23,283 nt of DNA from Polysphondylium violaceum (GCA_000277445.1 AJWJ01000376.1:1-23283), one strand, 5' to 3'. Counted from the first letter of the stretch, positions 10,501-20,743 are shown. The notes: generated by a model not told the origin, from the sequence alone. A program made the numbers and translations.

Positions 10501-11595
10501 TCTTTTTTCTCTATTTCAAGGTCGTCATCGACATCACCATCATTATCAACTATTTCATAAAAGATTCTAATTTTTAGATGAGTGATTGATGGAGGTAGAT
10601 ACCCTTTTCTACACAACCAATTGTTTGTAAAATGATTATTTTTATAGATTAGGATAGAAAGTTCTAAATGAGTTAGGCTGATTGGTAAGTTTTGTTGTTG
10701 ATATATTGGTTGATCGTAGGTTTCTGGTAGAGATAGATATTTAAGTTGTGGTGGAAGTGGATGTAGAGATTCTAAACTATTATTGAAATATCGATGCTTT
10801 TCTATGACTAATGATGTGATTGTCGGCAGTGGTGTGAAATCAATATTTGGTGTTGAACTAGTGATTGACTGTGTTTTTGGATCACACAAAGTTTTATTAA
10901 GTTCATTAGCATTTCTAAAACGATCATACCTACGGGGTTGTCTGATATGAATGGGTGAGGTGAATGTTGGTTTGATCTGAAGCCCATAAGAGTTCACCAC
11001 CAGTTCCTTTACTGTGTTGGGAATAGAGTGTATTTCATCATTTGAACAAATATCTTCTTCAATAAACCACAGATACTCTATAGTTGGTGGCACCATATCT
11101 AACTCTATTGCCTCTTTTTGTGTTTTTAGTTTTAGAAACCTGATATTCTTTAGTGCCAGTGCTGCAGGAAAAGGTAGTGAAGGCACTGTTAACATTGTCA
11201 CTGAATCTGGCAACCAACCATCACTACCATGACACTCTTCATTATGAAAAGGAGCATATAATTTAATCTTGGCCCTGGTGACTGAACTAGGTATATAACC
11301 TTTATCAAAATCGAGGTACTTGACTATAGAATTGCGCCATTTTTCATCATTTTTTATCACTATTTTAATACTTGTGGTACCCTCTGGTATCTCGTCCATA
11401 TTCTTTTTGTCCACTCTACCTGATTCTTTCAAGAATATATTCAAAATAAAATGTTTTGTATTGTCATCATTCTCTTTTTTCTTCCAATCTTGATTAAAAG
11501 ATGGTGTGATCCTTTTGTGGCACAACAACAAATAATTAACAAAGTGTACACATATATTATAACAATAAAACATACCATTGATCATATATAATCAT
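7540..11595 (-). CDS. Large two-module FNIP-repeat protein (1309 aa, three exons)
   Basis: My model is exon 1 11576-11595 (MIIYDQ plus two bases of W), intron 11512-11575 (64 nt), exon 2 9592-11511, intron 9530-9591 (62 nt, GTATGT...AATAG), exon 3 7540-9529. Both introns are phase 2 and the total is exactly 1310 codons. Exons 2 and 3 can be mistaken for two separate genes, but the splice joins QDNHQ-R-DEKIINK in frame, and the tandem paralogue keeps the same join. Module 1 (residues 1-646) holds diverged repeats (IPSSVTRAKI, PPQLKYLSLP, LPISLTHLEL, LPPSITHLKI) and an acidic linker (about 327-404). Module 2 opens at residue 662 with FFKIWRNIYLKPLVLEALYD, a common FNIP-protein opening, followed by clear repeats, best at about 1105-1165 (FNQVLLKG, FNHKLNKS, FDQDLNDN). 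No catalytic or membrane features are seen. Probably a leucine-rich-like binding scaffold; function unknown. Confidence 0.82.
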
Positions 11596-11775
11596 CTTCG
11601 AAGAAATATGTGAATCAACCAATAATAATTTGAAAAAAATAAAAAACGATGAAAAAAATGAAAACGATGAAAAAAATTGAAAACTATTTTATGTGGAGTT
11701 CAGTTTTTTAAAAATTTTTTTATGGTGGATATATTTCAAATCACACACATAATTTTCATACATTGAATGGGATAA
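11596..11775. other. Divergent spacer between a FNIP gene start and an inverted relic
   Basis: Only 180 bp separate the start codon of the 1309-residue gene (minus strand) from the relic start at 11776 (plus strand). The spacer contains an imperfect tandem repeat of ACGATGAAAAAAATGAAA type near 11648-11687 and long A/T runs. The promoter of the live gene must lie here, but I can define no element. Confidence 0.4.
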
Positions 11776-12085
11776 ATGGTTATATATAATCATGGTATGT
11801 ATTGCTAAAATAAGTGGGAACAATAAGATAACACCATCTTTTAATCAAGATTGGAAGTCATGGAGGATGATGATGACGATACAAAGGAATTTATTTTATA
11901 GATACTCTTGGATGACTTAGGTAGAGTGGACAAAAATAAATTGTATGAGATACCAGGGGTACAACAAGTATTAGAATAGGATAGAAATTAAATTGAGATG
12001 GGGCCTAAAGACAGATACCTCAATTTTGATAAAGGTTTTGTACCAAGTTCAATCACCGGGGTCAGTCTTGCCTATAGTTATGAAC
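11776..12085 (+). pseudogene. FNIP gene 5'-end relic in inverted orientation
   Basis: The + strand begins ATGGTTATATATAATCATGG, nearly the same as the 20-nt first exon of the paralogue at 16913. It continues with a GTATGT donor, then ATAACACCATCTTTTAATC (ITPSFNQDW), GGTAGAGTGGACAAA (GRVDK), GAGATACCAG (EIP) and AATTTTGATAAAGGTTTTG (FDKGY). This covers exon 1, the first intron and roughly the first 75-80 residues of the large FNIP protein. Several frame changes and stops are present, so it is dead. It lies head-to-head with the intact gene. Confidence 0.8.
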
Positions 12086-12104
12086 TGTGAATGATTTGCA
12101 TGTT

Positions 12105-12218
12105 GTTGTAGATATCTTTGACTTGGACATCTTTCATTAGTATCTATATTCAAATTTTAGACTTGTGGTGGAATTTGGTCAGCATCGTGGCCATTAAAAG
12201 AATTTTGCAAATGATGGC
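12105..12218 (-). pseudogene. Small FNIP relic
   Basis: The reverse strand reads GHHLQNSFNGHDADQIPPQV, a stop, then NLNI. It parallels VHHLEF...IPPQVKHVKF of module 2 in the intact gene (about residues 1000-1030). It is old and short, and lies on the opposite strand to the neighbouring relic at 11776-12085. Confidence 0.5.
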
Positions 12219-12596
12219 CAAACACCCAAATGTATGTTCATATGCAATCCCAGCATGTTCAAACAATTACAAATCATGAATAGCAAAAGAAGAAGTAAAA
12301 TGAGAAAAGCGTTGTCAAGAACAAGATAAAAAGTGTGGATTCCAACTTGCTTTCAAGACTATCAAAATTAAAAAACTAATAAAAAACAATAGCCAATATA
12401 TTTATTTAAGATAATAATATCATTAAATACTAGACAAAGCATACATAATATCTGTTTGTTGTTTATCATATATCTTAAATAAAAAAATTGCCTATTAAAT
12501 TATTAAAAAAAAAGCAATTTTTTTTATTAGTTATTTAATTTTGGTCATAACAAAGAAATAATAAATTGTATAAAATTAAAAATCTCAAACAAGACC
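12219..12596. other. AT-rich spacer before the transposase relic
   Basis: This stretch is very A-rich with no sizeable frame. It may include the 5' part of the decayed transposon. I could not find terminal inverted repeats or a TTAA target duplication that I would trust. Confidence 0.35.
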
Positions 12597-12876
12597 TTTA
12601 ATATTCCACCAAGATTAGCTATTTCAGAGATTGTTCAACTTGTTTATGAAAAATATTTTAACAAATTTATTGAAATATTACATCAAGAAACAAATAGATA
12701 TTTGGTAGAGAGAAGAGTACAAACGAGCAAAAAAATGTAACAACCCACCTTGGTTTACCAAATATGAAAGTTTTTCGCTCCAAGATATAAAAGATTATAT
12801 TAAAATCTTCTTTTTTTCAGGTATTCTAAGAGTAGCCAATTACAAAGAATTTTGGGAGAAGCAACTCACCATTTGA
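12597..12876 (+). mobile_element. piggyBac-type DNA transposon relic (N-terminal part of transposase)
   Basis: One frame (12597-12737) reads IVQLVYEKYFNKFIEILHQE followed by TNRY. A second frame, offset by one base (12736-12873), reads SLQDIKDYIKIFFFSGILRV followed by ANYKEFW. These resemble the start of the piggyBac transposase domain, where a helix ending in ETNRY precedes a segment of the form W..lt..Elk.fiGi.l..G...p....yW. The catalytic Asp residues lie further on in such proteins and are absent, as homology ends at a TGA at 12874. I see at least one frameshift and two stops. The fragment sits next to the 3' end of the FNIP pseudogene. The assignment rests on motif memory and should be tested by profile search. 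Confidence 0.55.
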
Positions 12877-12997
12877 AGTTATGAAATTGAATATTTGGTA
12901 CAAAAAACTCAAAAAATTTGAAAAATGATAAAAATTGAATAAAATTGAAAAAATGATCTAGAAGGTATCCACTAGACTCTTGTCCTAGAACATCAAG

Positions 12998-15900
12998 TTA
13001 TTGGTCACCATCATCTCTATTATCATCATCATCAATAGTTTGTAATATTGTATCGAGTGGTTGATTAAATGATATTGGCAAGACAACAGATTCCACTGTA
13101 CAAGGTATTTTAGTGTCTGGTGTAATGGATTCACAGAGTTTTATACTAGTAATACTTGCTGGAATTAAATCATAACTGTGAATACGCATTGAATCATTTA
13201 AAACCAATGTTGTAACATGAGACGGTACTAATTCAATTGGAAACATTACATATTTTTGTTGAGCAATGCTTCTATTGAATTCCAAATGATTGATTGTTGT
13301 TGGTATAATATCCAATACACCATCATAACAAGGTAATGATAATTTCTTTAAATTGGGCGGAAATTGTGAAGATGATGTGATTGATGGTTTTGATTCGGTG
13401 TTTAACACCAATTCAGTCAATGACGATGGAAGATTATCATTGAGATCTTGATCGAAATTACGACCCAATACCAATGTTAACAATGATGTTGGTAATATTG
13501 ATTTGTTTAGTTTATGATTAAATTTATCACCAAACACTAGCTTCTCTACACTATTAGGTATGGAACCTTTTATCAACACTTGATTGAATGAATAGCTAAA
13601 TGTAATGGATTTAATGTTGTTTCCAAGTGTGTGTGGTAGAATGAAATAATTGAAATCATATGAATATAAATGTATTGATGTTGAGTCTGAGATGAATGAG
13701 CTTACTACTGATGATTTCTCGGATGGACTATCAGTGGGCTCATTGAGAATAACGATACTATTAGGCGATATAAATGATTTAATTGTTGTTGGGAGGAATA
13801 TTTTGGAACTCGATTGAAATTTCAGATGTTTGACTTGTGGCGGTATTGGATAATCGTTTTGTCTCGAATTGAGTTCCAAATGGTGAACCGATTGAGGTAA
13901 ACTTTTGATATCATAGGTATATTCACCAATCGATAGATGACTGAGGCCATTTGGTAAATATTGTTCTTGAATGTCACGAACTTTTCCATTGAAACTCAGG
14001 TACTTGAGTTTTGGGGGAAATGAAATGGAAGCAAGTGATTGATTGAAATGTCTATTGAATATCATTTGAGTGATTGTTGGTGGCAAAGATAGTATTGCCG
14101 AATTGAATGTTTCATCCAAGACCAAGGTATGAACAGAGGTGGAATATTAATACCATCGCCATCATTATCGATATATTGATTATCGAGCCAAAACAAGTGA
14201 GTTGTATTTGATGGAATTGTGATTCTATTCCTTGATTTCGAATAGATATAAAATACACCATTGACCAATTGACTTGATATGAATGATGGAATGTCATATT
14301 CTCCTTTATCTTCACGATAGAATAATTTCTTGAATTCAATTCTTTGCACGGTGGATGGAATATCAGTTTTATTAATACTGTTGAAGGCTGTATTTGCAAG
14401 AGAAAGGTGTGTGACTGAAGGTGGAATGCAATATGCTTGATTGTCCATGAGATTATTCAAAGTCAGATACCTCACAGATGGAGGTATTTTACCAATATAC
14501 CTTTCATCATTGTTGTTTATGGTGAGATTTGTTACCGATGGAGGTATTTCACCAACCTCATGATCGGACCAACCAATGTCTCCAAGATTAAGATGGGTGA
14601 TCCAATCTGGTATTCCTTTAGTAAATCTACATCTTAGCTTCCTGATTGATTTGGAGATAAAGCTTGAGAGATTGGTATTGGTTGTGTCTTTTTCTTTTGT
14701 ATTAATATGAATTTGATCAGCTTTATCAAACTTTAACAAAGCGGGGCCCAATTGGATACCATCTTTTCGTTCTACAAAGATATTATACTGTTTGAATCTT
14801 TCGATATGCTCTAAAGTACCTGTTTCGCTATCAAATCTTAATGGTGATTTGGTTAGATCATACAATGCTTCGAGTACCAATGGTTTCAAGTAAATATTTC
14901 GCCATATCTTGAAAAATGTGTTATGCATAGGTAGTTGATGAGGTTCATAATGTTTGATTATCTTTTCACCTCTAATTTAATGTTAATATAAAAAATATAT
15001 AGGTAGCCTATCTATGGTATTTGATACATACCTCTGATTCTCTTGTGTCTGTGAATGTTTTTCTAAATAATAGTCAAGGTCAAGATGGAGTGTTTCAAAA
15101 GGTGGTGAAGATATCGGACGAGCATCTGTACATATAAAAGATTTATGGAGACACTTGAGCTCTTGAACCGATGCTGGTACTTCGAAATCCAAAAATTCAG
15201 ATGACAAGTATTGAACATTGGGTAATGTGGGAAGTAGTTCTTTCAAATAACTTAATCCATATTTACGAAGCTCTGACCAATTATGCCAGCTCCAAGGGTT
15301 CTTACATGAATACACTAAACTCTTGATTAAATGTTTGTTGAATTTCAATTGAAATCCATCCTTTGTTGGGGATTTCAGTTTTAGTGCCTCCTCATTTGGC
15401 GGATAGTATGTGATTGCATCTGCTCTTATATTTAACTCTTTAATTGATTCAAACTCTGATAAGTCCAATTTATTCATATCACTCTTACATTTGAATGATT
15501 TCAATGACAATGGTAAATTATTACTATTTAATGGGTTGTTGTAGTCTGGGTTATTTATTGATAATGATTGGAGTGTTGATGGTAGTGTACTATTGTGTAT
15601 ATGATTATTAAAACTCTTTCGTAATACCAACTCTTAAACCTTGTCTAATCTTTGGTGGTGTTGGTGTCATTGAATAATAATCATCTTTATCTAAGATTCT
15701 TACAAGTGATCGATACTCGGTGTCATCGATATTAAAACATATTGATTGAATAGATGATGGTATTAATATATTATATCCTTCCTCTTCTTCATTATATTCA
15801 TCTTGTTTTGTTACGAGCAGGTCCTGATCTCCATGATTTTGATCTATTTTTCTTTTCTTTAATGGATGAGTGCTATTACTATCTATTTCTATTTCATCTT

Positions 15901-16913
15901 GATCATTATTTAATTCTTTATCTGCATTTCTTTCTGTATCCATTTTCTCTTCTTTTTTCTCTATTTCAAGGTCATATTTATCATCATCATCATCATTATT
16001 ATTATCATTATCAACTATTTTAAAATAAATGTTAATTTTAAGATGAGTGATTGATGGAGGTAGATACCCTTTTCTAAACAGCCAATTGTTTGTTAGATAA
16101 TTTTGATATATTACGATAGAAAGTTCTAAATGAGTAAGGCTGATTGGTATGTGTAGGTGTGATTGACTGTACATTCAGATCACACAAAGTATTCTGAAGC
16201 TCATCATCAGCCTTTCTATCACGATTATCCCTACTGGGATACCTGATATGAATGGGTGAGGTGAATGTTGGTTTGATCCGAAACCCATCAAGAACATAAG
16301 AGTCCACCACCAGTTCCTTTACTGTGTTGGGAATAGAGTGGACTATAAATTCACCATTTCTCTGAGATGAACCCCCTATCCACAGATACTCTATAGTTGG
16401 TGGCACCATATCTATCTCTATTGCTTCTCCTTGTTGTTCTACCTTTAGAAACCTGATTTTCTTTAGTGCCGGTGCTGCAAGAAAAGGCAGTGAGGGCACT
16501 GTTAACATTGTCACTGAATCTGGTAACCCATCACTTCCATGACAATGCTCCTTTCGCACTCGAAAAGGATCATAATTATATTCAATCTTGACCCCGCTGA
16601 CTGAACTAGGTATATAACCTTTATCAAAATCGAGGTATGAGAATCTATAGTCGCAATATCTTTCCTCACTTTCTATCACTATTCTAATATTTGTGGTACC
16701 CTCTGGTATCTCTTCCAATTTCCTTTTATCCACTCTACCTGACTTATTCAACAATATATTCAAAATAAAATATTTTTTATCGTCATCAATTATGTTCCAA
16801 TCTTGATTGAAAGTTGGTGTGATCCTTTTGGTGGCACAACAAACAATAGTTAACATAGTGTACATATATATTAATTATAACAAGAACACATACCATTGAT
16901 CATATATAACCAT
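12998..16913 (-). pseudogene. Tandem paralogue of the large FNIP gene, with three frameshifts
   Basis: The gene copies the three-exon plan of the 1309-residue gene. Exon 1 is 16894-16913 (MVIYDQW), with a 69-nt intron to 16824. The second intron is 14972-15031 (60 nt, GTATGT...TTAG), after which exon 3 reads R-GEKIIKHYEPHQLPMHNTF. The stop is at 12998 after DDDDNRDDGDQ. Three lesions break the frame. A deletion of roughly 55 codons with a phase change lies near 16155 (QSIT joined to HIPISLTHL). A 2-base loss lies near 15635 (GGTTTAAGAGTTGG versus GGTTTAAAAGAGTTGG). A 1-base loss lies near 14136 (CCACCTCTG versus CCACCATCTG). Splice sites and most repeats remain good and the 3' half is almost identical to the live gene, so decay is recent. 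Truncated proteins from the first exons remain possible. Confidence 0.85.
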
Positions 16914-17216
16914 ATTGAAAGAAATAAAGATATGTGTGATATGTGGTCAACATTACACATACTAACTAGGCTTTTCATTAATTTTCCCTTTTTTGTATTT
17001 TTTTCATGATTTTCTATTTTTTTCATTTTTTAAAAATTCTTCAGATTGATAAATTAATCCTTACACATGAGTGTTATATAGACGGGCAGAGGTAGGTCCT
17101 TGGTGGGTCAGAAAAATGAGATATAGGTAGGTCAAAATGAGTTTATAAAATAGTGAGTTGGTCCAAAATTTAATGTAGGTTTGAATTCGGTGGAAAATAA
17201 ATGATTATGGTACATG
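16914..17216. other. Upstream region of the FNIP pseudogene, then spacer
   Basis: The first 60 bases resemble the upstream flank of the intact paralogue (CACATAT and TTTCTTTC-type motifs). T-rich blocks follow at 16980-17040. Imperfect AGGTAGGTC units occur twice near 17090-17135. No gene is seen. Confidence 0.4.
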
Positions 17217-17391
17217 GGAAAAAGTGATGTTGCTGATTAATTAAAGCTTTACTCTATTGTATAATAATTTAACTAAACTAACTTTTCCCATGCTTTCTAT
17301 GGAGTAGACAACCACTCTGTTAGGTCTGACCATTTACTAGAGGTGTCGAGAAGTTTCTTTTATTTTATTTTGTAATTTTTTGCATTTTTTT
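17217..17391 (+). repeat. 175-bp dispersed repeat, copy 2
   Basis: This is the second copy of the block at 3700-3874, same orientation. The central 55 bp are identical; the flanks differ by scattered substitutions and one 1-base gap (CCCATGCTTTC versus CACATGTCTTTC). The two copies lie beside different neighbours (a TLDc relic versus a FNIP relic), so the unit moved or was kept independently of those genes. Confidence 0.75.
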
Positions 17392-17525
17392 TGGGACTTT
17401 TTATTAATTTCATTTAAAATCTCCAACCTTTTTTGATTGTATAGTCTCTCTGAACTTTCCAATTCTTGATCTTTTAATTTGTTGATTTGTTTTATAATAA
17501 GTTTAATTTCCCTATCTCTATCCAC
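17337..17525 (-). CDS. Small Lys/Glu-rich frame, possibly a coding fragment (62 aa)
   Basis: It reads MDRDREIKLIIKQINKLKDQ, then ELESSERLYNQKRLEILNEI and a lysine-rich tail. Residues 1-45 look like a charged coiled coil. The C-terminal third lies inside the 175-bp repeat and is probably fortuitous. I recognise no family, and no promoter or splice context supports it. It could be a stranded fragment of another coiled-coil gene. Confidence 0.2.
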   Translation of the reverse strand: MDRDREIKLIIKQINKLKDQELESSERLYNQKRLEILNEINKKSQKKCKKLQNKIKETSRHL

Positions 17526-17528
17526 ATT

Positions 17529-17714
17529 TGCAATTCCAGCACCGTGAAAAGAATTGAATTCAAGAAATTATTGTTTCAAAAAGATAAAGGAGAATATGAC
17601 ATCCCATCATTCATATCATGTCGATTGGTCAATGGTGTATTTTATATCTACTCGAAATCGAATAATAGAATCACAATTCCATCAAATACAACTCACTTGT
17701 TTTGGCTCGATACA
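17529..17714 (+). pseudogene. FNIP relic in inverted orientation
   Basis: The open + strand frame reads STVKRIEFKKLLFQKDKGEY, DIPSFISCRLVNGVFYIYSK and NRITIPSNTTHLFWLD. It matches about residues 842-902 of the intact FNIP protein with high identity. Only this internal piece is present and homology ends abruptly on both sides. It ends about 60 bp from the 3' end of the convergent TLDc gene, so read-through from that gene would be antisense to FNIP coding sequence. Confidence 0.8.
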
Positions 17715-17776
17715 TTGATTATTGAGGTGATAGTATTAAATTAAAACTAAATTCGGTTTTTTATATATATTATAAT

Positions 17777-18876
17777 TTAAATACATTTGTAGATTTCAAT
17801 AGTTTTAATGGTAAATTCTCTAGTTGGATTAAGTGTTGTTTTGCCTTTACCTGTTGTGTCAATGTAAGTATGTGGGAAGGATTGATACGATTCTTTTTGA
17901 CCAACTCCTATATCATACCCACCACCAAACGCAATAACATGGTATGTTCCAGCAACATAACTTTTATCTGTGGTCCCTGGAAGATATTTAGTCGGTTTGA
18001 TTCCATGTTTATTGACCAATGTAAAGATAAAACATTTATTATCACCAAGCCATATAATCTTGTCATACCATGAACCATCACTATGCCAAGATTGACTATT
18101 ATAACCACCAAATACACAACCATCTGTTGTTTCAATCAATGTAATTGTAGCACCTTTATCATCACATTCTGAATGAAATGATGATGTTGTCAAATCCTTC
18201 CATGATGCCTGATAAACAATAAATAGTTGTTAGTATCAAAAAACTAATTAACATATATTGGTATATTTACCCTGTATAATAATGAAAAATCCATTGTTTT
18301 GCTTTCATCAATCCAATCATTTAATATTTTAAAAGATGAATTTTCAATGATTTTTGATTTTTTAAAAAACATCAGATCTTGCTTAAAAAATTCCATATCT
18401 TTACAAGTCTTTGATACTTTGTCACTCATTTCCAATTGTTTAAATTCCAAACTCTGGTGTTGTTGTTTTAGTTGTTGTTGGAGTAATTCATTAGCCTTTG
18501 TCAAAGAGTCTATCTTTTTCAAACTATTGTCCTGTTGTTCTTTTAGAGTGCATTGTTGTTGATTTAATGATTCATTTAGTTTAACCAAGGACTCTATCTT
18601 GACCTTCAACAGATCTATTTGATTGTTACAATTGTCAACATTTTTCTTATTTTCCTCCAATAGTTTGTGAAAACTTTCATTTATCAAATTTACGTTTTGA
18701 TTGATAGTATATATCTCTTGTTTTAATCTCTGATTTTCATTATTACTTGTTTCCAATTGAAGATACAATGAAATGTGATCTGTATTTGAGCAACCAACTT
18801 TCTTGTATTCCCAATTCTCCTTTTGCAATCTTGCATTATCTTTTTCAAGATCTTCTCTAGTGTTACTGGTAATCAT
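17777..18876 (-). CDS. Coiled-coil TLDc domain protein (345 aa)
   Basis: Exons 18271-18876 and 17777-18208 are joined by a 62-nt phase-0 intron (GTAAAT...TCAG) at LLYR | ASWKDLT. The start MITSNTREDLEKDNARLQ and the next motif VGCSNTDHISLYLQLETSNN are shared with paralogues. The coiled coil spans about residues 35-165, including a Gln-rich stretch (LLQQQLKQQHQ). The TLDc domain fills residues 203-345 (GATITLIETTDG, VFGGYNSQSW, CFIFTLVNKHGIKPTKYLP, SYQSFPHTYIDTTGKG, IKTIEIYKCI). Its sequence before the FGGGYDIG loop (TYHVIAFGGG) differs from paralogues that read GPLFG. It is the closest relative here of the interrupted copy at 2045-3230: both share MSDKVS.TCKDMEF and similar 3' flanks. Probably cytosolic; a V-ATPase-linked role is inferred from the family only. 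Confidence 0.92.
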
Positions 18877-19498
18877 TTATATAATAGTATTATATTATTA
18901 CTATTTTTTATTATTTAAAATTTCTATTTCTTAATACATATAGAAAATAATAAAAATCATAGGATAAAAAATAAAAAATTTGTAAATTTTAAAAACCTAA
19001 ATTTATGCAAAAAAAAATTGGGTTTTTCTTTGGGCTGAGAAACTGATAGAAAACTCATTGAAAATAATTTGACTAATACCATCAAAGTTTCAGATATTAA
19101 ACCCTGACCAGAGTCTAGATTGTCCTTTTAGTATCTTCGTTAGTTACTAATTCTTTCACACCACAAATCATAAAAGCTATACTCATTTAGGTCCACCGAC
19201 CTGGCAAGAGATGATATTGAAAAAGAAACAAAAGGATAATAACATTATTAATAATAAATATAGATAGACAGTTTATAGTAACACCTAAAAGGATCTCTCT
19301 TTTATCGGGGTGTCCTTTTATGAGCATCTCTGATGTATATGATTGTACCCTACTTGCATGATTATTTTCCCCATCTATTTCATTTTTTTGAGATTCCTCC
19401 ACTCCAATTAATGTAATACAAAATCTTAAAAGAGTCCAGTATAGTTGTCTAAAGATGGGGTGGATGAACACAGGAGGTTGATCTTGTATTGTTGTAAA
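18877..19498. other. Intergenic region upstream of one TLDc gene and downstream of the next
   Basis: It holds one copy of the TLDc upstream element (18981-19004) and otherwise no gene I can support. A 94-codon frame on the minus strand (19187-19471) has no ATG near its start and ends in a hydrophobic AT-driven tail. Short + strand frames (for example HLGPPTWQEMILKKKQKDNN near 19180-19240) look faintly coding but lack context. Confidence 0.4.
18981..19004 (-). promoter_or_regulatory. Shared upstream element of the TLDc genes (copy before 18876)
   Basis: In the sense direction it reads AAATTTAGGTTTTTAAAATT TACA, about 105-128 bp upstream of the start. This copy has lost the TTCAC half but keeps TTAGGTTTT and its position. 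Confidence 0.4.
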
Positions 19499-20667
19499 TC
19501 AATCTTTATATCGTTTGTATAACAATAAAGAATTAATATTTATTAAAATGAAAACACATTTGTGGATCTCAATAGTTTTAATGGTAAAAGATGATGTTGG
19601 AGTAAGGGTTGATTTGCCCTTACCTGTTGTATCAATGTATGTACGCGGGAATGATTGATATGAACCACATGGACCAATGACAATATCCCAATCAATCGAA
19701 CCACTTTCCTTATCATACCCGCTTCCAAACATAGGCCCACCAAATGGAAACCCTGCAACATATGTTTGATGAATTAAGTTTGGTAAATATTTAGTTGGTT
19801 TGATTCCATGTTTATTGACCAATGTAAATAAAAAACATTTGTCATCACCATACTGTATACTATCACTATTCCAAGATTGACTATTATAACCACCAAAAAC
19901 ATCACCATCTGTTGTTTCAATCAATGTAATTGTTGGGCCTTTACAGTCACATGCTAAATGAAATGATGGTATTGAAAAATCATCGCCTGATGCCTTTATT
20001 AATTAAATAATGAGTTAATATTAAAAACAAAAAACATCTATAAATTATGTATCCATATATTTACCTTGTAGAGTAATTCAAAATCCATTGTTTTGCCATC
20101 ATCAATCCAATCATTGATAATTTTAAAAGATGAATATTCAATGATGCTTGATTTTAAAAACAGTAAATCTAACTCTTTAGATACTTTATCATTTATTCCC
20201 AAATGTTCTTCATTAAGTTTAGATTCCAAACTAGCGAGTTGTTGTTTTAGTAGTTGGTGTAGTGATTGATTTTCTTTCTCTAAAGAATTTATCTTGTCTG
20301 ACAACATTTCTATTTTTTTGTTAGAGTTCTCAACATTTTTCATATTTTGTTGATTAAGATTCTCTATTTTAATGTTGGCAGAATCATTTACTCTAACCAA
20401 AGACTCTATTTTGTTCAATAGTAAATCCATTTTATTGTTATAGTTGTCTACATTTGTTTTGTTATCCAACATTAATTTCTCAACATTATGATTTATTTTG
20501 TGTATCTCTTGTTGTAATCTCTGATTTTCATTATTACTTGTTTCCAATTGAACATACAATGAATTGTGATCTGTGTTTGAACAACCAACTTTCTTGTATT
20601 CCCAATTCTCTTTTTGTAATCTAGCATTATCTCTTTCAAGATCTTCTCTTGTATTACTAGTAATCAT
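19499..20667 (-). CDS. Coiled-coil TLDc domain protein with C-terminal extension (365 aa)
   Basis: Exons 20065-20667 and 19499-19993 are joined by a 71-nt phase-0 intron (GTAAAT...AAAG) at LLYK | ASGDDFS. Shared head MITSNTREDLERDNARLQ. The coiled coil is about residues 35-165, with NKKIEMLSDKINSLEKENQS-type heptads. The TLDc domain is residues 202-348 (GPTITLIETTDG, VFGGYNSQSW, CFLFTLVNKHGIKPTKYLP, GPMFGSGYD, IKTIEIHKCV). An insert (ESGSIDWDIVIGPCG) lengthens the loop before SYQSFP. After KCV, where paralogues stop, this gene reads TTC and continues for 16 residues (FILININSLLLYKRYK then D). The DNA there matches the 3' flank of the gene at 4679-6045 after its TAA, so the tail is former untranslated sequence gained by stop loss. 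Confidence 0.9.
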
Positions 20668-20743
20668 TTATGTAATAGCTATTCTATATTAATTTCCTAC
20701 ATATATATGTTTATTAGTTGTATTTCTACGTGTGCAGTGTTAT

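Noticed and set aside
15754-16023. Frame rich in Tyr, His and Leu on the + strand inside the FNIP pseudogene
   Set aside because: It is the antisense reading of the Asp/Glu/Lys-rich linker.
19187-19471. 94-codon frame on the minus strand
   Set aside because: It lacks an ATG near its start, ends in an AT-driven hydrophobic tail, and has no similarity to the families here.
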